A stretch of 47,220 bases of DNA from contig NZ_VBUM01000017.1 of the NCBI RefSeq assembly GCF_005774735.1, forward strand, positions 1 to 47,220. Direction: 5' to 3'. The notes under the pieces were generated by a model. It had not been told where the DNA came from. It did no database searches and saw only the letters and a list, made by a program, of their open reading frames with translations. A program made the translations under genes and the position numbers. The DNA comes from Microbacterium sp. 5K110 (GTDB lineage: Bacteria; Actinomycetota; Actinomycetes; Actinomycetales; Microbacteriaceae). Below are positions 30,440 to 41,859 of the stretch, in pieces (position 1 is the stretch's first letter; the number at the start of each line of letters is the position of its first letter).

Positions 30440-31282
30440 ATGCTGCGAATTGCCGTGCCGAACAAGGGGTCGCTCGCCGAGACCGCCGCCGAGATGCTCT
30501 CGGAGGCCGGTTACACCGGACGTCGCGACTCGAAAGACCTGTACACCGTCGACCCCGTCAACGAGGTCGAGTTCTTCTACCTCCGCCCGCGCGACATCGC
30601 GACCTACGTGGGCTCGGGCGCGCTCGACGTCGGCATCACCGGCCGCGACCTGCTGCTGGACGCCCGCATGCCCGGCGCCCGCGAGGTCGAGTCGCTCGGC
30701 TTCGCCGGCTCCACCTTCCGCTTCGCCGGACGCCCCGGCCGTTTCTCCGACGTCGACGACCTGCAGGGTCTGCGCGTCGCGACCGCCTACCCGGGCCTGG
30801 TCGACGCGTTCCTCGACGAGCGCGGCGTGGCCGTCGACATCGTGCCGCTCGACGGCGCGGTCGAGTCCGCCGTGCAGCTGGGCGTGGCGGATGCCGTGGC
30901 CGACGTGGTCTCGACCGGCACGACGCTGCGACAGGCGGGGCTCGAGATCTTCGGGCCCGTCCTGCTCGAATCCGACGCCGTCCTCATCGCCGGACCGCAG
31001 GAGGTCGCGGGCACCGAGACGCTGCTGCGGCGTCTGCGCGGCGTGCTGGCGGCCCGGAAGTACGTGCTCGTCGACTACGACCTCCCCGCGGCCCTCATCG
31101 ATCGAGCGATCGCGGTGGCCCCGGGCCTGGAGTCGCCCACGATCTCGCCGCTGCGCGACCCCGAGTGGGTGGCCGTCCGGGTCATGAGCCCGCGCCGCGA
31201 CGTCAACCGCGTGATGGACGAGCTCTACGCCATCGGCGCCCGGGCGATCCTGGTGACCGAGATCCTCGCCGCGAGGCTCTGA
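30440..31282 (+). CDS. hisG: ATP phosphoribosyltransferase (long form)
   Basis: First, feedback-controlled step of histidine synthesis. The 280-residue protein is the long HisG type: a bilobed catalytic part ([56 protein letters not shown] as the PRPP-binding loop) and a C-terminal ACT-like regulatory domain from about residue 210 ([35 protein letters not shown]). Long-form enzymes bind histidine in that domain and do not need HisZ. The stop TGA overlaps the hisF ATG by one base. Confidence 0.96.
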   Translation: MLRIAVPNKGSLAETAAEMLSEAGYTGRRDSKDLYTVDPVNEVEFFYLRPRDIATYVGSGALDVGITGRDLLLDARMPGAREVESLGFAGSTFRFAGRPGRFSDVDDLQGLRVATAYPGLVDAFLDERGVAVDIVPLDGAVESAVQLGVADAVADVVSTGTTLRQAGLEIFGPVLLESDAVLIAGPQEVAGTETLLRRLRGVLAARKYVLVDYDLPAALIDRAIAVAPGLESPTISPLRDPEWVAVRVMSPRRDVNRVMDELYAIGARAILVTEILAARL

Positions 31283-32046
31283 TGACGCTCGCCCGCCGCA
31301 TCATCCCCTGCCTCGACGTGGCCGCCGGTCGCGTCGTGAAGGGCGTGAACTTCCTGGATCTGCGCGACATGGGCGACCCGGTCGAGCTCGCCAAGGTCTA
31401 CTTCGACCAGGGCGCCGACGAGATCACGTTCCTCGACGTCACCGCGACGGTCGACGAGCGCGCCACGACGTACGACGTCGTCCGCCGCACGGCGGAGCAG
31501 GTGTTCATCCCGCTCACCGTCGGCGGCGGAGTCCGCTCCACCGACGACGTGGCCCGCCTGCTCTCGGTCGGCGCCGACAAGATCGGCGTCAACTCCGCCG
31601 CGATCGCCCGACCGGCACTGGTCGACGAGATCGCCGACCGCTTCGGCGCGCAGGTCATCGTGCTCTCGCTCGACGTGAAGCGCGCGGCATCCACCCCCTC
31701 CGGCTTCGTCGTGACGACGCACGGCGGACGCACCGAGACGACGCTCGACGCCCTCGAGTGGGCGCGCGAGGCCGTCGAACGCGGGGCCGGTGAGCTGCTG
31801 GTCAACTCCATCGACGCCGACGGCACGAAGCAGGGCTTCGACCTCGAGCTCGTCCGCCTGATGCGCCAGGTCGCCGCGGTCCCGGTGATCGCCTCGGGCG
31901 GCGCCGGCGCGCTGGAGCACTTCGCCCCGGCCGTCGAAGCCGGCGCGGACGCCGTGCTCGCGGCATCCGTCTTCCACTCCGGCCAGCTCACGGTCGGCCA
32001 GGTCAAGGACGCCATGGCGGCCGAGGGGATCGAGGTGCGCCGATGA
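31282..32046 (+). CDS. hisF: Imidazole glycerol phosphate synthase subunit HisF
   Basis: Cyclase subunit that, with ammonia from HisH, makes imidazole glycerol phosphate and AICAR. The 254-residue TIM barrel starts [20 protein letters not shown] with the catalytic Asp in CLDV, and has [28 protein letters not shown] with the second catalytic Asp, [16 protein letters not shown] and [14 protein letters not shown] 31282 shares one base with the hisG stop. hisH, hisA, hisB, hisC and hisD are not in the window. Confidence 0.97.
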   Translation: MTLARRIIPCLDVAAGRVVKGVNFLDLRDMGDPVELAKVYFDQGADEITFLDVTATVDERATTYDVVRRTAEQVFIPLTVGGGVRSTDDVARLLSVGADKIGVNSAAIARPALVDEIADRFGAQVIVLSLDVKRAASTPSGFVVTTHGGRTETTLDALEWAREAVERGAGELLVNSIDADGTKQGFDLELVRLMRQVAAVPVIASGGAGALEHFAPAVEAGADAVLAASVFHSGQLTVGQVKDAMAAEGIEVRR

Positions 32047-32390
32047 ACGTCACCGCGTTCGAACGCGTGAAGTACGACGCCCAGGGCCTCGTGACCGCGG
32101 TGGTCCAGCAGTTCGACACGCGCGAAGTGCTCATGGTCGGGTGGATGGATGCCGAAGCCCTCCGCCGCACGCTGACCTCCGGCCGCGTCACGTTCTGGTC
32201 GCGTTCACGTCAGGAGTACTGGCGCAAAGGCGACACGTCGGGCCACGTCCAGATCGTCCAGGGCGCACGTCTGGACTGCGACGGCGACACCCTGTTGATC
32301 GAGGTCGACCAGGTGGGTGCCGCGTGCCACACCGGCGACCACACGTGCTTCGACGCGACCGACCTCGAACCCGTCGTGGGGGAGCGGTGA
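32043..32390 (+). CDS. hisI: Phosphoribosyl-AMP cyclohydrolase
   Basis: Opens the purine ring of phosphoribosyl-AMP in histidine synthesis; zinc and magnesium dependent. The 115-residue protein has [44 protein letters not shown] (Mg site with Cys) and [11 protein letters not shown] (zinc Cys). It is a stand-alone HisI. Its ATG overlaps the hisF stop, and its TGA overlaps the ATG of the Trp-associated membrane protein (TGATG), joining the his and trp segments into one transcript. Confidence 0.96.
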   Translation: MNVTAFERVKYDAQGLVTAVVQQFDTREVLMVGWMDAEALRRTLTSGRVTFWSRSRQEYWRKGDTSGHVQIVQGARLDCDGDTLLIEVDQVGAACHTGDHTCFDATDLEPVVGER

Positions 32391-32977
32391 TGCGTCGAGC
32401 GCGTTCGCTCGCCGTCGTCGGGATGCTCCTGGCCGGAGCTCTCGGCGTCATCGCCTCCACCCAGACCTGGATCGATGTCACGCTCGCGGACGGCGCGCAG
32501 CAGACGCTCCCCGTGCCCGGGTCGGACGCCGTTCCGGTGCTGACCCCGCTGAGTCTCGCCGCTCTCGCGCTCGGTGCGGCCCTGTCGATCGTCGGCCCGA
32601 TCCTGCGCTATGTCCTGGGTGCCCTCGCTCTCGCGATCGCGGGGGTGGTCGGCGTCGCGACGGCCCAGGTCGTGCTGACGCTGCCGGTGTCGGCGACGGC
32701 CGCGACGGTCACCGACGCGACCGGTATCTCGGGAGTGGATGCCGTGGCCGACCTCGTCTCGTCGATGTCGCTGACTCCGTGGCCCGTGGTGACGCTGCTC
32801 GCACAGCTGCTCCTCGCGGCGGCGGCCGTGTTCACTCTGGTCTCGGCGCGGGGGTGGCGGGGGAGCGCCGACCGGAAGTACCGCACCGCCACCGACGCTC
32901 CCGCCGACGGGTCGCGTCCGCACGACGCGATCGATTCGTGGGACGACCTCTCCCGCGGCGACGACCCGACGGCGTGA
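32390..32977 (+). CDS. Trp biosynthesis-associated membrane protein
   Basis: A 195-residue membrane protein with four predicted helices: about residues 5-24 (LAVVGMLLAGALGVIAST), 49-66 (LTPLSLAALALGAALSIV), 70-95 (ILRYVLGALALAIAGVVGVA) and 130-155 (WPVVTLLAQLLLAAAAVFTLV). A hydrophilic C-terminal tail ends in DSWDDLSRGDDPTA. The TQTWIDVT segment and genomic position match the family found in actinobacterial trp operons. Its role is unknown. In related gene orders trpE usually precedes it; here hisI does. Confidence 0.86.
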   Translation: MRRARSLAVVGMLLAGALGVIASTQTWIDVTLADGAQQTLPVPGSDAVPVLTPLSLAALALGAALSIVGPILRYVLGALALAIAGVVGVATAQVVLTLPVSATAATVTDATGISGVDAVADLVSSMSLTPWPVVTLLAQLLLAAAAVFTLVSARGWRGSADRKYRTATDAPADGSRPHDAIDSWDDLSRGDDPTA

Positions 32978-33033
32978 GTCGCGTCTTCGGTCGACGTCGA
33001 GACGTCGGCGCGGGCCCGACCCGCCCGTTTCGA

Positions 33034-33039
33034 TAGACT
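33034..33039 (+). promoter_or_regulatory. Putative -10 element (TAGACT) before the HGxxPAAW gene
   Basis: CGATAGACTGGATG lies in the 108-base gap after the Trp-associated membrane protein, 52 bases before the next ATG. It may give a secondary start for the trpCBA part of the operon. No leader peptide rich in Trp codons is visible. Confidence 0.45.
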
Positions 33040-33085
33040 GGATGCACGCTGTCACCCGCGCCCGCGCGCGACTCGAAGGAGCCCC

Positions 33086-33316
33086 ATGAGCAACCCCATC
33101 GGCGATCCCGGCCACGGACACTCGCCCGCAGCCTGGACGGCCGTGATCATCATGCTCGCCGCGATCACGCTCGGCACGCTGTTCTTCTGGTTCGATCTCC
33201 CGGTTCTCGTGTGGGCCTCGGTCGGTCTGCTCATCGTGGGCGCGATCGTCGGGTGGGCCATGTCGAAGGCCGGTTACGGCGCCACAGGCGACAAGTACCA
33301 GTCGAAGGCGCACTGA
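33086..33316 (+). CDS. HGxxPAAW family small membrane protein
   Basis: A 76-residue protein with the signature GHGHSPAAW near residues 9-17, followed by two transmembrane helices (about residues 18-37 and 40-60) and a short polar tail, GYGATGDKYQSKAH. This family is restricted to actinobacteria and sits beside trpC, as here. It starts at ATG 33086, preceded by AAGGAG, and ends 2 bases before trpC. Function unknown. Confidence 0.9.
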   Translation: MSNPIGDPGHGHSPAAWTAVIIMLAAITLGTLFFWFDLPVLVWASVGLLIVGAIVGWAMSKAGYGATGDKYQSKAH

Positions 33317-33318
33317 CC

Positions 33319-34095
33319 GTGCTGGCCGATCTGACGGCCGGAGCGGTAGAGGACGCCGAACGGCGCGCCCAGGCGCGTCCGCTGGCCGCCGTCGAGCGCG
33401 ACGCTCTCGCGCAGACTCCCGCGCGCGATGCGCTGGCGATGCTGGCGCCCGCTGACCGGGTGAAGATCATCGCCGAGGTCAAGCGCGCGAGCCCGTCCCG
33501 CGGCGATCTCGCGGCGATCCCCGATCCCGCCCGCCAGGCACGCCTCTACGAAGAGGGCGGTGCCTCGGCGATCTCGGTGCTGACCGAGGGCCGCAAGTTC
33601 AAGGGCAGCCTCGCCGACCTCGAGGCCGTGCGCGCCGCGGTGTCGGTGCCGGTGCTGCGCAAGGACTTCCTCGCCACCGCGTACCAGGTGCTCGAGGCCC
33701 GCGCGTCGGGCGCCGACCTGGTCCTGCTCATCGTCGCAGCCCTCGACCAGAAGACCCTGGCCGAGCTCTACGCCCTCACCCTCGACCTCGGCATGACCGC
33801 TCTCGTCGAGACCCACTCGGCCGACGAGCTCGCGCGCGCCGCCGACCTGGGCGCAAAGCTCATCGGCGTCAACGCCCGCAACCTCTCGACCTTCGAGCTC
33901 GACCGCGACCTGTTCGGTCGCCTCGCCGACTCGTTCCCCGCCGATGCGATCAAGATCGCCGAGTCGGCCGTCCTCGCCCCCGCGGACGTCGCGCACTACC
34001 GGTCCGCCGGCGCCGACGTCGTCCTCGTGGGCGAAGCACTCGTGACCGGGGACCCGGTCGCGACCCTGCGCGCCTTCCTCCAGGAGACCCCATGA
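33319..34095 (+). CDS. trpC: Indole-3-glycerol phosphate synthase
   Basis: Ring closure of CdRP to indole-3-glycerol phosphate. The 258-residue TIM barrel has [15 protein letters not shown] (catalytic Lys and phosphate contacts), [31 protein letters not shown] with the general-acid Lys, [23 protein letters not shown] and [15 protein letters not shown] 33319 starts 2 bases after the HGxxPAAW stop. It is monofunctional with no TrpF fusion. The stop overlaps trpB in ATGA. Confidence 0.96.
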   Translation: MLADLTAGAVEDAERRAQARPLAAVERDALAQTPARDALAMLAPADRVKIIAEVKRASPSRGDLAAIPDPARQARLYEEGGASAISVLTEGRKFKGSLADLEAVRAAVSVPVLRKDFLATAYQVLEARASGADLVLLIVAALDQKTLAELYALTLDLGMTALVETHSADELARAADLGAKLIGVNARNLSTFELDRDLFGRLADSFPADAIKIAESAVLAPADVAHYRSAGADVVLVGEALVTGDPVATLRAFLQETP

Positions 34096-35426
34096 CCACC
34101 GTGAGCCTGCGCGACCAGAAGGGACCGTTCTTCGGTGACTTCGGCGGCCGCTACATGCCCGAATCGCTGATCGCCGCGATCGACGAGCTCACGGCGGTGT
34201 GGGAGTCGGCGATGGCCGACCCCGCGTTCCTCGAAGAGCTGCGCGTGCTCCTGCACGACTACGCCGGCCGGCCGTCGGTGCTCACCGAGGTTCCGCGCTT
34301 CGCCGAGCACGCGGGCGGGGCCCGCATCTTCCTCAAGCGCGAAGACCTCAACCACACCGGCTCGCACAAGATCAACAACGTGCTCGGGCAGGCGTTGCTG
34401 ACCAAGCGCCTCGGCAAGACGCGTGTGATCGCCGAGACCGGCGCCGGCCAGCACGGCGTCGCCACCGCCACGGCGGCGGCCCTGTTCGGCCTCGACTGCG
34501 TCGTCTACATGGGCGAGGTCGACACCGAGCGCCAGGCCCTCAACGTCGCCCGCATGCGCCTCCTCGGCGCCGAGGTGATCCCGGTCACGACCGGCTCGCG
34601 CACCCTGAAGGATGCCATCAACGAGGCGTACCGCGACTGGGTGTCCACGGTCGAGACCACGAACTACATCTTCGGCACCGCCGCCGGACCCCACCCGTTC
34701 CCGGCGATGGTCCGCGACTTCCAGAAGGTCATCGGCGAAGAGACGCGCGCGCAGTTCCTCGAGCGTCTCGGGCGCCTCCCCGACGCGGTCTTCGCGTGCG
34801 TCGGCGGCGGGTCGAACGCGATCGGCATGTTCGACGCGTTCCTCGACGACGAGGGCGTCGCGCTCTACGGCGTCGAGGCGGCCGGAGACGGCGTCGACAC
34901 CCCCCACCACGCGGCGTCGATCGAGCGCGGGCGCCCCGGCGTGCTGCACGGCGCGCGCACCTACGTGCTGCAGGACGAGGACGGCCAGACCACCGAGTCG
35001 CACTCGATCTCGGCGGGTCTCGACTACCCCGGCGTCGGGCCCGAGCACGCGTGGCTGGCCGACATCGGCCGCGCGCAGTACATCCCCGCGACCGACGACG
35101 AAGCGATGCAAGCCCTGCGGCTCCTCTCGCGCACCGAGGGGATCATCCCCGCGATCGAGTCCGCCCACGCCCTCGCCGGAGCCCTGCGCATCGGTCGCGA
35201 GCTGGGTCCGGATGCCATCATCGCGGTGAACCTCTCGGGTCGCGGCGACAAGGACATGGACACCGCCGCGCGGTACTTCGACCTCTATGACGCCGAGCAC
35301 GCTCCCGAGGCATCCGGCGCCGCGTCCCCGACGCACGCGGCCGAGAAGGTCGCCGATGCGCCCGGCTCGCCCGTCGACGTGCAGGCCGCGCCCGAGGCCG
35401 CGAGCGGTGCGGGGGTCGAGCTGTGA
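34092..35426 (+). CDS. trpB: Tryptophan synthase beta chain
   Basis: Joins indole and serine in a PLP-dependent reaction. The 444-residue protein has [28 protein letters not shown] (PLP Lys93), [30 protein letters not shown], the COMM-type [16 protein letters not shown] and [13 protein letters not shown]. It is canonical TrpB1 with an added tail: after about residue 395 some 45 residues of Ala/Pro/Glu-rich, probably disordered sequence extend past the usual end. The final codons overlap trpA (GTGA). Confidence 0.97.
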   Translation: MTTVSLRDQKGPFFGDFGGRYMPESLIAAIDELTAVWESAMADPAFLEELRVLLHDYAGRPSVLTEVPRFAEHAGGARIFLKREDLNHTGSHKINNVLGQALLTKRLGKTRVIAETGAGQHGVATATAAALFGLDCVVYMGEVDTERQALNVARMRLLGAEVIPVTTGSRTLKDAINEAYRDWVSTVETTNYIFGTAAGPHPFPAMVRDFQKVIGEETRAQFLERLGRLPDAVFACVGGGSNAIGMFDAFLDDEGVALYGVEAAGDGVDTPHHAASIERGRPGVLHGARTYVLQDEDGQTTESHSISAGLDYPGVGPEHAWLADIGRAQYIPATDDEAMQALRLLSRTEGIIPAIESAHALAGALRIGRELGPDAIIAVNLSGRGDKDMDTAARYFDLYDAEHAPEASGAASPTHAAEKVADAPGSPVDVQAAPEAASGAGVEL

Positions 35427-36214
35427 CCTCGCGCGTCTCGGCGGCGATCGACGCCGCCCACGCGGCCGGCCGCGGCGCCCTGGTGGGCTACCTGCCCGCC
35501 GGGTTTCCCGACGTGGCGACGAGCATCGAGGCCGCGGTGGCCCTGGCGGAGTCCGGCGTCGACGTGATCGAGCTGGGCCCGCCCTACAGCGACCCCGTGA
35601 TGGACGGCCTCGTCATCCAAGAAGCCACGCAGACGGCCCTCACCAACGGCTTCCGTATGCGCGACCTCTTCACGATCATCCGCGAGGTCACCGCGCGCAC
35701 CGACGTGCCGGTGCTCGTCATGACGTACTGGAACCTCGTCGAGCAGTACGGCATCGACCGTTACGCCGACGACCTCGTGGCCTCCGGCGGAGCGGGCCTC
35801 ATCACGCCCGACATCACGCCCGATGCCGCGGCGGCATGGATCGCCGTGAGCGAGCGATCGGGTCTCGACCGCGTGTTCCTCGCGGCCCCGACCTCCACCG
35901 ACGCACGCCTCGAGATGATCGTGGGCGCCTCGACCGGTTTCGTCTACACGGTCTCGACGATGGGGATCACGGGGGAGCGGACCCAGCTGGATGCCGCGGC
36001 CCGCGGCCTCGTCGCACGTCTGCGCGCGCACGGCGCCGCCCACGCGTGCGTCGGCATCGGGATCTCCAACGCCGAGCAGGTCGCCGGGGTCATCGAGTAC
36101 GCCGACGGAGCCATCGTGGGCACCGCGTTGGTCAAGGCGCTGCGCGACGGCGGCGTCGAGGCGCTGCGCGCCCTCGCGCGCGAGCTGTCCGCGGGCACCG
36201 TGCGGCGCGCCTAG
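35423..36214 (+). CDS. trpA: Tryptophan synthase alpha chain
   Basis: Cleaves indole-3-glycerol phosphate and channels indole to TrpB. The 263-residue TIM barrel has [34 protein letters not shown] carrying the catalytic Glu and Asp, [53 protein letters not shown] and [10 protein letters not shown]. The start is GTG 35423 in an overlap with trpB. The TAG stop (36212-36214) doubles as part of the likely -10 of lgt. Confidence 0.96.
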   Translation: MTSRVSAAIDAAHAAGRGALVGYLPAGFPDVATSIEAAVALAESGVDVIELGPPYSDPVMDGLVIQEATQTALTNGFRMRDLFTIIREVTARTDVPVLVMTYWNLVEQYGIDRYADDLVASGGAGLITPDITPDAAAAWIAVSERSGLDRVFLAAPTSTDARLEMIVGASTGFVYTVSTMGITGERTQLDAAARGLVARLRAHGAAHACVGIGISNAEQVAGVIEYADGAIVGTALVKALRDGGVEALRALARELSAGTVRRA

Positions 36215-36217
36215 ACT
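36212..36217 (+). promoter_or_regulatory. Putative -10 (TAGACT) for leaderless lgt
   Basis: TAGACT overlaps the trpA stop codon and lies 7 bases before the lgt ATG at 36225. That distance implies transcription starting at or within a base of the ATG. No SD is seen in the gap. Confidence 0.5.
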
Positions 36218-36224
36218 CGTCTGC

Positions 36225-37229
36225 ATGACGTTCGCCCTCTCGAGCGCCGCTTCCGGCGTGCTCGCCAGCATCCCGAGCCCCTCGATCTCCTACATCGATC
36301 TCGGGCCGCTGCGCATCCACTTCTATGCCCTGTGCATCGTCGCGGGCATCATCGTGGCCGTGTTCCTCACGAACGCGCGCCTGACCCGACGCGGGGCCGA
36401 GAAGTGGGTCGTCATCGACATCTGCCTCCTGGCGGTGCCGCTCGCGATCATCGTCGCGCGCATCTACCACGTCGTCACGCACCTCGGCTTCTACTTCGGG
36501 CCGGGGTCGAACCCGTGGAACATCACCCAGCCCGGCTCCGTGTGGGCCATCTGGGAGGGCGGCATCGCGATCTACGGCGCGCTGATCGGTGGCGCGGTGG
36601 GCGCGTACCTCGGCTGCAAGTGGACCGGCATCCGGTTCTGGACCTTCGCCGACGCGCTGGCTCCGGGCCTCATCATCGCGCAGGCCATGGGCCGTTTCGG
36701 CAACTGGTTCAACCAGGAGCTGTTCGGTCAGCCCACCGACCTCCCGTGGGGCCTCGAGATCGCCCCGGGCAACTCCGCGATCCCCGTCGGACTGCCAGCC
36801 GGCACCCTCTTCCAGCCGACTTTCCTCTACGAAGTCATCTGGAACCTGCTCGGTGCCGCGGTGATCCTGTGGGTCGGCAAGAAGTTCACACTGCAGTGGG
36901 GCAAGCAGTTCGCGATCTACCTCATCTGGTACAGCGCCGGCCGCACCGTGTGGGAATCCATCCGGATCGACCCCAGCGACATCATCCTGGGCCTGCGCAC
37001 GAACGTCTGGGCCGCCATCTTCGGTGTCGTGCTCGGCCTGGTCATCTTCGTCGTCCAGTCGCGCCGGCACCACGGTCTCGAGCCCTCGCCGTACGTCCCC
37101 GGGCGCGAGTCGAAGGCTCCGGGCGCTGTAGACTCAACCGACCCCTCTGACTTCGTCGATGTGAGCGAACCGCCCGCGACGAACGACACCGTCGGCACCA
37201 GCGCCACAAGCAGCCCCGCCACGAAGTAA
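36225..37229 (+). CDS. lgt: Prolipoprotein diacylglyceryl transferase
   Basis: Transfers diacylglycerol from phosphatidylglycerol to the lipobox Cys of prolipoproteins, in the cytoplasmic membrane. The 334-residue protein has about seven transmembrane helices, the signature [66 protein letters not shown] and [10 protein letters not shown] hydrophilic tail of about 50 residues follows the last helix. Its ATG is right behind a TAGACT promoter. The 3' end holds a possible internal promoter for gltB. Confidence 0.96.
   Translation: MTFALSSAASGVLASIPSPSISYIDLGPLRIHFYALCIVAGIIVAVFLTNARLTRRGAEKWVVIDICLLAVPLAIIVARIYHVVTHLGFYFGPGSNPWNITQPGSVWAIWEGGIAIYGALIGGAVGAYLGCKWTGIRFWTFADALAPGLIIAQAMGRFGNWFNQELFGQPTDLPWGLEIAPGNSAIPVGLPAGTLFQPTFLYEVIWNLLGAAVILWVGKKFTLQWGKQFAIYLIWYSAGRTVWESIRIDPSDIILGLRTNVWAAIFGVVLGLVIFVVQSRRHHGLEPSPYVPGRESKAPGAVDSTDPSDFVDVSEPPATNDTVGTSATSSPATK
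37129..37134 (+). promoter_or_regulatory. Putative -10 (TAGACT) for gltBD inside the lgt 3' end
   Basis: TGTAGACTCAACCG lies in the last 100 bases of lgt, about 150 bases before gltB. It matches the other TAGACT sites in this window. The 52-base lgt-gltB gap has no better candidate. Confidence 0.4.
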
Positions 37230-37281
37230 CCCCCTGGGCCGACGTCGTCCCATTCGCAGCATCAACATGAGGACGGTTGGT

Positions 37282-40200
37282 ATGGCTTCGAGCTCCCGTT
37301 CCGGCGCCGTCGGCGGCGCTTTCCCCGCCCGGCAGGGCATGTACGACCCGGCGTTCGAAAAGGACGCCTGTGGCCTCGCCATGGTGGCGACGCTCCGTGG
37401 CGAGCCCGGACACGACATCATCGACCTGGCGCTGACGGCGCTGCGCAACCTCGAGCACCGCGGCGCCATCGGATCCGACGCCGGCACCGGTGACGGCGCG
37501 GGCATTCTCACGCAGATGCCCGACGCGTTCCTGCGCGCGGTCGTCGACTTCGACCTGCCGCCGGTGGGGGAGTACGCCGCGGGAATGGTGTTCCTGCCGC
37601 TCGGTCACGACGAGCGCGCCGCGCAGAAGGCGGGCATCGAAGAGATCGCCCGTCACGAGAACCTCGAAGTGCTCGGGTGGCGCGAGGTCCCCGTCGAGCC
37701 CGAGAACCTCGGCAAGCTCGCTTTCGAGGCGCGCCCCGCGTTCGAGCAGTTCTTCGTCGCGCGTCCCGCGGTGGGCGACCAGCCCGCGCTCTCGGGCATC
37801 GCGCTGGACCGCCGCGTGTTCCGGCTGCGCAAGCGCGCTCGTCACGAGCTCGACGCGTACTTCGTGTCGCTGTCCAGTCGCACGCTCGGTTACAAGGGCA
37901 TGGTCACGACTCTGCAGCTCGAGCCCTTCTACCCCGACCTCCAGGACGAGCGGTTCGTCTCCGAACTCGCCGTGGTGCACTCCCGGTACTCCACGAACAC
38001 GTTCCCGTCGTGGCCGCTCGCCCAGCCGCTGCGCATGCTCGCGCACAACGGCGAGATCAACACGGTCAAGGGCAACCGCAACTGGATGCGCGCGCGCCAG
38101 TCGCAGCTGGAGTCCGAGCTCATCGGCGACGTCCGTCCCCTGCTGCCCATCTGCACCGAGGGCGCGAGCGACTCGGCATCCTTCGACGAGGTGCTGGAGC
38201 TGCTGACCCTCACCGGTCGGAGCCTGCCGCACGCCATCATGATGATGGTGCCCGAGGCCTACGAGAAGCAGGCGACGATCGACCCCGACCTGCGGGCCTT
38301 CTACGACTACCACTCCATGCAGATGGAGCCCTGGGACGGCCCCGCCGCCCTCATCTTCACCGACGGCACGCTGGTGGGCGCGACCCTCGACCGCAACGGT
38401 CTGCGACCGGGCCGGTGGACCGAGACGACCGACGGACTCGTGGTCATCGGGTCCGAGACCGGTGTGCTCGATTTCGCTCCCGACCGCATCAAGCGGCGCG
38501 GCCGCCTGCAGCCCGGACGCATGTTCCTCGTCGACACGGCCCAGGGCCGCATCGTCGAGGACGAGGAGATCAAGAAGCAGCTCGCGACGCTCGAGCCGTG
38601 GCAGGAGTGGCTCGACGCGGGCCGCGTCCGTCTGTCGGAACTGCCCGAGCGTGAGCACATCGTCCACCCGATCGCCTCGATCACCCGCCGCCAGCGGACC
38701 TTCGGCTACACCGAAGAAGAGGTGCGCATCCTGCTGACCCCGATGGGGCAGAACGGTGCCGAGCCCCTCGGCGCGATGGGCAGCGACGCTCCCGTCGCGG
38801 TGCTGAGCGAGCGCCCGCGGCTGCTGTTCGACTACTTCACCCAGCAGTTCGCGCAGGTCACCAACCCGCCGCTGGACTCGATCCGCGAAGAGGTCGTGAC
38901 TTCGCTGTCGCTGGGTCTCGGCCCCGAGCGCAACCTCCTCGACTGGGGTCCCGAGCACACGCGCACCGTGACCCTGGACTTCCCGGTCATCGACAACGAC
39001 GAGCTCGCCAAGATCCAGCACATCGACACCGCCCTGCCGGGGCGCTCGTCGGTCACGATCCGCGGCCTGTACCGCGTCGAGGCCGGCCACAAGGGCATGC
39101 AGAAGCGCATCGCGCAGATGTGCTCCGAGGTCGACCACGCGATCGAGGACGGCGCCGAGTTCATCGTGCTCAGCGACCGCGACTCGAACAAGGACCTCGC
39201 GCCCATCCCGTCGCTGCTCATGCTCGCCGCGGTGCACCACCATCTCATCCGCAAAGAGACCCGTATGAAGGTCGGTCTCGTGGTCGAGGCCGGTGACGTG
39301 CGCGAGGTGCACCACGTGGCGACCCTCATCGGGTACGGCGCCTCGGCGGTCAACCCGTACCTGGCGATGGAGACCGTCGAGTACCTCGTGCGCGCCGGCT
39401 TCATCACCGGTGTCACGCCCGAAAAGGCCGTGAAGAACCTGATCTACGCGCTCGGCAAGGGCGTGCTGAAGATCATGTCGAAGATGGGCATCTCGACCGT
39501 GTCCTCGTACGCGGGCGCCCAGGTCTTCGAGGCCGTCGGGCTCTCGCGCGAGTTCGTGGAGGCCTACTTCACCGGCACCGAGAGCAAGCTTGGCGGCGTG
39601 GGGCTCGACGTCATCGCGGCCGAGAACGCGGCCCGGCACGAGTACGCGTACCCCGAGGACGCTGCGGCTCGGGCACACGAGCGCCTGTGGACCGGAGGCG
39701 AGTACCAGTGGCGTCGCGACGGGGCACCGCACCTGTTCAACCCCGACACGGTGTTCCGTCTGCAGCACGCCACGCGCGAGCGCCGGTACGACATCTTCCG
39801 CGAGTACACGCAGCTCATCGACGACCAGGCGCACGAGCTCAAGACGCTCCGCGGCCTGTTCTCGCTGCGCACGGGTCAGCGCCCGGCCGTGCCGATCGAC
39901 GAGGTCGAGCCGGTCTCGGCGATCGTGAAGCGCTTCTCCACCGGCGCGATGAGCTACGGCTCCATCTCGCAAGAGGCCCACGAGGTCCTCGCGGTGGCGA
40001 TGAACCGCATCGGCGGCAAGTCGAACACCGGCGAGGGCGGCGAGGACGTCGACCGTCTGCTCGACCCCGAGCGGCGCAGCGCCATCAAGCAGGTGGCATC
40101 CGGCCGATTCGGTGTCACGAGCCTGTACCTGACCGAGGCCGACGACATCCAGATCAAGCTCGCCCAGGGCGCCAAGCCCGGCGAGGGCGGTCAGCTGCCG

Positions 40201-41859
40201 CCGACCAAGGTGTACCCGTGGGTGGCGCGCACGCGCCACGCGACCGCGGGCGTCGGACTCATCTCGCCGCCTCCGCACCACGACATCTACTCGATCGAAG
40301 ACCTCAAGCAGCTCATCTTCGACCTCAAGCGCGCCAACCCGTCGGCCCGCATCCACACGAAGCTCGTCAGCCAGTCGGGTATCGGTGCGGTCGCCGCGGG
40401 CGTGGCGAAGGCCCTGAGCGACGTCATCCTCGTCTCCGGACAAGACGGCGGCACCGGCGCGAGCCCGATGAACTCGCTCAAGCACGCCGGCACGCCGTGG
40501 GAGCTGGGTCTGGCCGAGACGCAGCAGACGCTCATGCTCAACGGCATGCGCGACCGCGTCGTGGTGCAGGTCGACGGTCAGATGAAGACCGGCCGCGACG
40601 TCATCATCGGCGCCTTGCTCGGTGCCGAGGAATTCGGTTTCGCCACCGCGCCGCTGGTGGTCTCGGGCTGCATCATGATGCGCGTGTGCCACCTCGACAC
40701 GTGCCCCGTGGGTGTCGCGACCCAGAACCCCGTCCTGCGCGAGCGTTTCACCGGCAAGGCCGAGTACGTCGTGAACTTCATGGAGTTCATCGCTCAAGAG
40801 GTGCGCGAGTACCTCGCGGCCCTCGGCTACCGCTCGATCGATGAGATCGTGGGCCGCGCCGAGCTCCTCGACGTCAACGGCGCCGTGGAGCACTGGAAGG
40901 CGCGCGGGTTGAACCTCGCCCCGATCCTGGAGGGTCCGCGGTTCGCCGACGACGAGCCGCGCAAGCACGCCCGCAACCAGGACCACGAGCTCGAGGAGCA
41001 CTTCGACGTGCAGCTCATCGAGCGCGCGCAGGACGTCGTCGCCCACGGCGGCCAGATCACGATCGAGCTCCCCGTGCGCAACACCGCGCGCGCCGTCGGA
41101 ACGATGCTCGGCCACCACGTGACCAAGGCGCACGGCGAGCACGGTCTCCCCGACGGGGCGATCGACGTCCGACTGACCGGTTCGGCCGGGCAGTCGTTCG
41201 GCGCCTTCATGCCGTCGGGCATCACGCTGCGCCTCGAGGGCGACTCGAACGACTACGTGGGCAAGGGCCTCTCGGGCGGCAAGATCGTCGTCCGTCCGCC
41301 GCGCGGGTCCACGTTCGACGCGTCCGAGAACGTCATCGCCGGGAACGTCATCGGCTACGGCGCCACGCAGGGCCAGATGTTCCTGAACGGCGTCGTGGGC
41401 GAGCGGTTCCTCGTCCGCAACTCCGGCGCCACCGCCGTCGTCGAGGGCGTGGGCGACCACGCGCTCGAGTACATGACCGGTGGTCTCGCCGTGATCCTCG
41501 GCGCGACCGGCCGCAACCTCGGCGCGGGCATGTCCGGGGGGCAGGCCTACGTCTACAAGCTCGAGACCGACCTGGTCAACCGTGAGGCCGTGGCCTCCGG
41601 TGAGCTCGAACTCGGCCCCCTCGGATCGGGGGATGCCGAGATGCTGCGCGACCTGCTCGAGAAGCACGTCGCCGAGACCGATTCCACACTCGCCCGTCGT
41701 CTGCTCGCAGACTTCGAGGTCGAGGTGGAGAACTTCGTCCGGGTCCTGCCGCGCGACTACGCCGCGGTTCTGCAGACCCGCCAGGAAGCCGTCGCCGAGG
41801 GGCTCGACCCCGACAGCGCGGCCGTCTGGACGCGCATTCTGGAGGTGACGGGTGGCTGA
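37282..41859 (+). CDS. gltB: Glutamate synthase large subunit
   Basis: Alpha subunit of NADPH-GOGAT: hydrolyses glutamine and uses the ammonia to aminate 2-oxoglutarate. The 1525-residue protein has a short propeptide before Cys30 ([14 protein letters not shown]), the N-terminal nucleophile of the class II amidotransferase domain (to about residue 430). The FMN-binding synthase domain follows, with the cluster motif [21 protein letters not shown] for [3Fe-4S], and the C-terminal GXGXG beta-helix ([30 protein letters not shown]). I prefer ATG 37282 because AGGACGG precedes it at good spacing; ATG 37267 would add 5 residues and lacks an SD. It overlaps gltD by 8 bases. Confidence 0.97.
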   Translation: MASSSRSGAVGGAFPARQGMYDPAFEKDACGLAMVATLRGEPGHDIIDLALTALRNLEHRGAIGSDAGTGDGAGILTQMPDAFLRAVVDFDLPPVGEYAAGMVFLPLGHDERAAQKAGIEEIARHENLEVLGWREVPVEPENLGKLAFEARPAFEQFFVARPAVGDQPALSGIALDRRVFRLRKRARHELDAYFVSLSSRTLGYKGMVTTLQLEPFYPDLQDERFVSELAVVHSRYSTNTFPSWPLAQPLRMLAHNGEINTVKGNRNWMRARQSQLESELIGDVRPLLPICTEGASDSASFDEVLELLTLTGRSLPHAIMMMVPEAYEKQATIDPDLRAFYDYHSMQMEPWDGPAALIFTDGTLVGATLDRNGLRPGRWTETTDGLVVIGSETGVLDFAPDRIKRRGRLQPGRMFLVDTAQGRIVEDEEIKKQLATLEPWQEWLDAGRVRLSELPEREHIVHPIASITRRQRTFGYTEEEVRILLTPMGQNGAEPLGAMGSDAPVAVLSERPRLLFDYFTQQFAQVTNPPLDSIREEVVTSLSLGLGPERNLLDWGPEHTRTVTLDFPVIDNDELAKIQHIDTALPGRSSVTIRGLYRVEAGHKGMQKRIAQMCSEVDHAIEDGAEFIVLSDRDSNKDLAPIPSLLMLAAVHHHLIRKETRMKVGLVVEAGDVREVHHVATLIGYGASAVNPYLAMETVEYLVRAGFITGVTPEKAVKNLIYALGKGVLKIMSKMGISTVSSYAGAQVFEAVGLSREFVEAYFTGTESKLGGVGLDVIAAENAARHEYAYPEDAAARAHERLWTGGEYQWRRDGAPHLFNPDTVFRLQHATRERRYDIFREYTQLIDDQAHELKTLRGLFSLRTGQRPAVPIDEVEPVSAIVKRFSTGAMSYGSISQEAHEVLAVAMNRIGGKSNTGEGGEDVDRLLDPERRSAIKQVASGRFGVTSLYLTEADDIQIKLAQGAKPGEGGQLPPTKVYPWVARTRHATAGVGLISPPPHHDIYSIEDLKQLIFDLKRANPSARIHTKLVSQSGIGAVAAGVAKALSDVILVSGQDGGTGASPMNSLKHAGTPWELGLAETQQTLMLNGMRDRVVVQVDGQMKTGRDVIIGALLGAEEFGFATAPLVVSGCIMMRVCHLDTCPVGVATQNPVLRERFTGKAEYVVNFMEFIAQEVREYLAALGYRSIDEIVGRAELLDVNGAVEHWKARGLNLAPILEGPRFADDEPRKHARNQDHELEEHFDVQLIERAQDVVAHGGQITIELPVRNTARAVGTMLGHHVTKAHGEHGLPDGAIDVRLTGSAGQSFGAFMPSGITLRLEGDSNDYVGKGLSGGKIVVRPPRGSTFDASENVIAGNVIGYGATQGQMFLNGVVGERFLVRNSGATAVVEGVGDHALEYMTGGLAVILGATGRNLGAGMSGGQAYVYKLETDLVNREAVASGELELGPLGSGDAEMLRDLLEKHVAETDSTLARRLLADFEVEVENFVRVLPRDYAAVLQTRQEAVAEGLDPDSAAVWTRILEVTGG

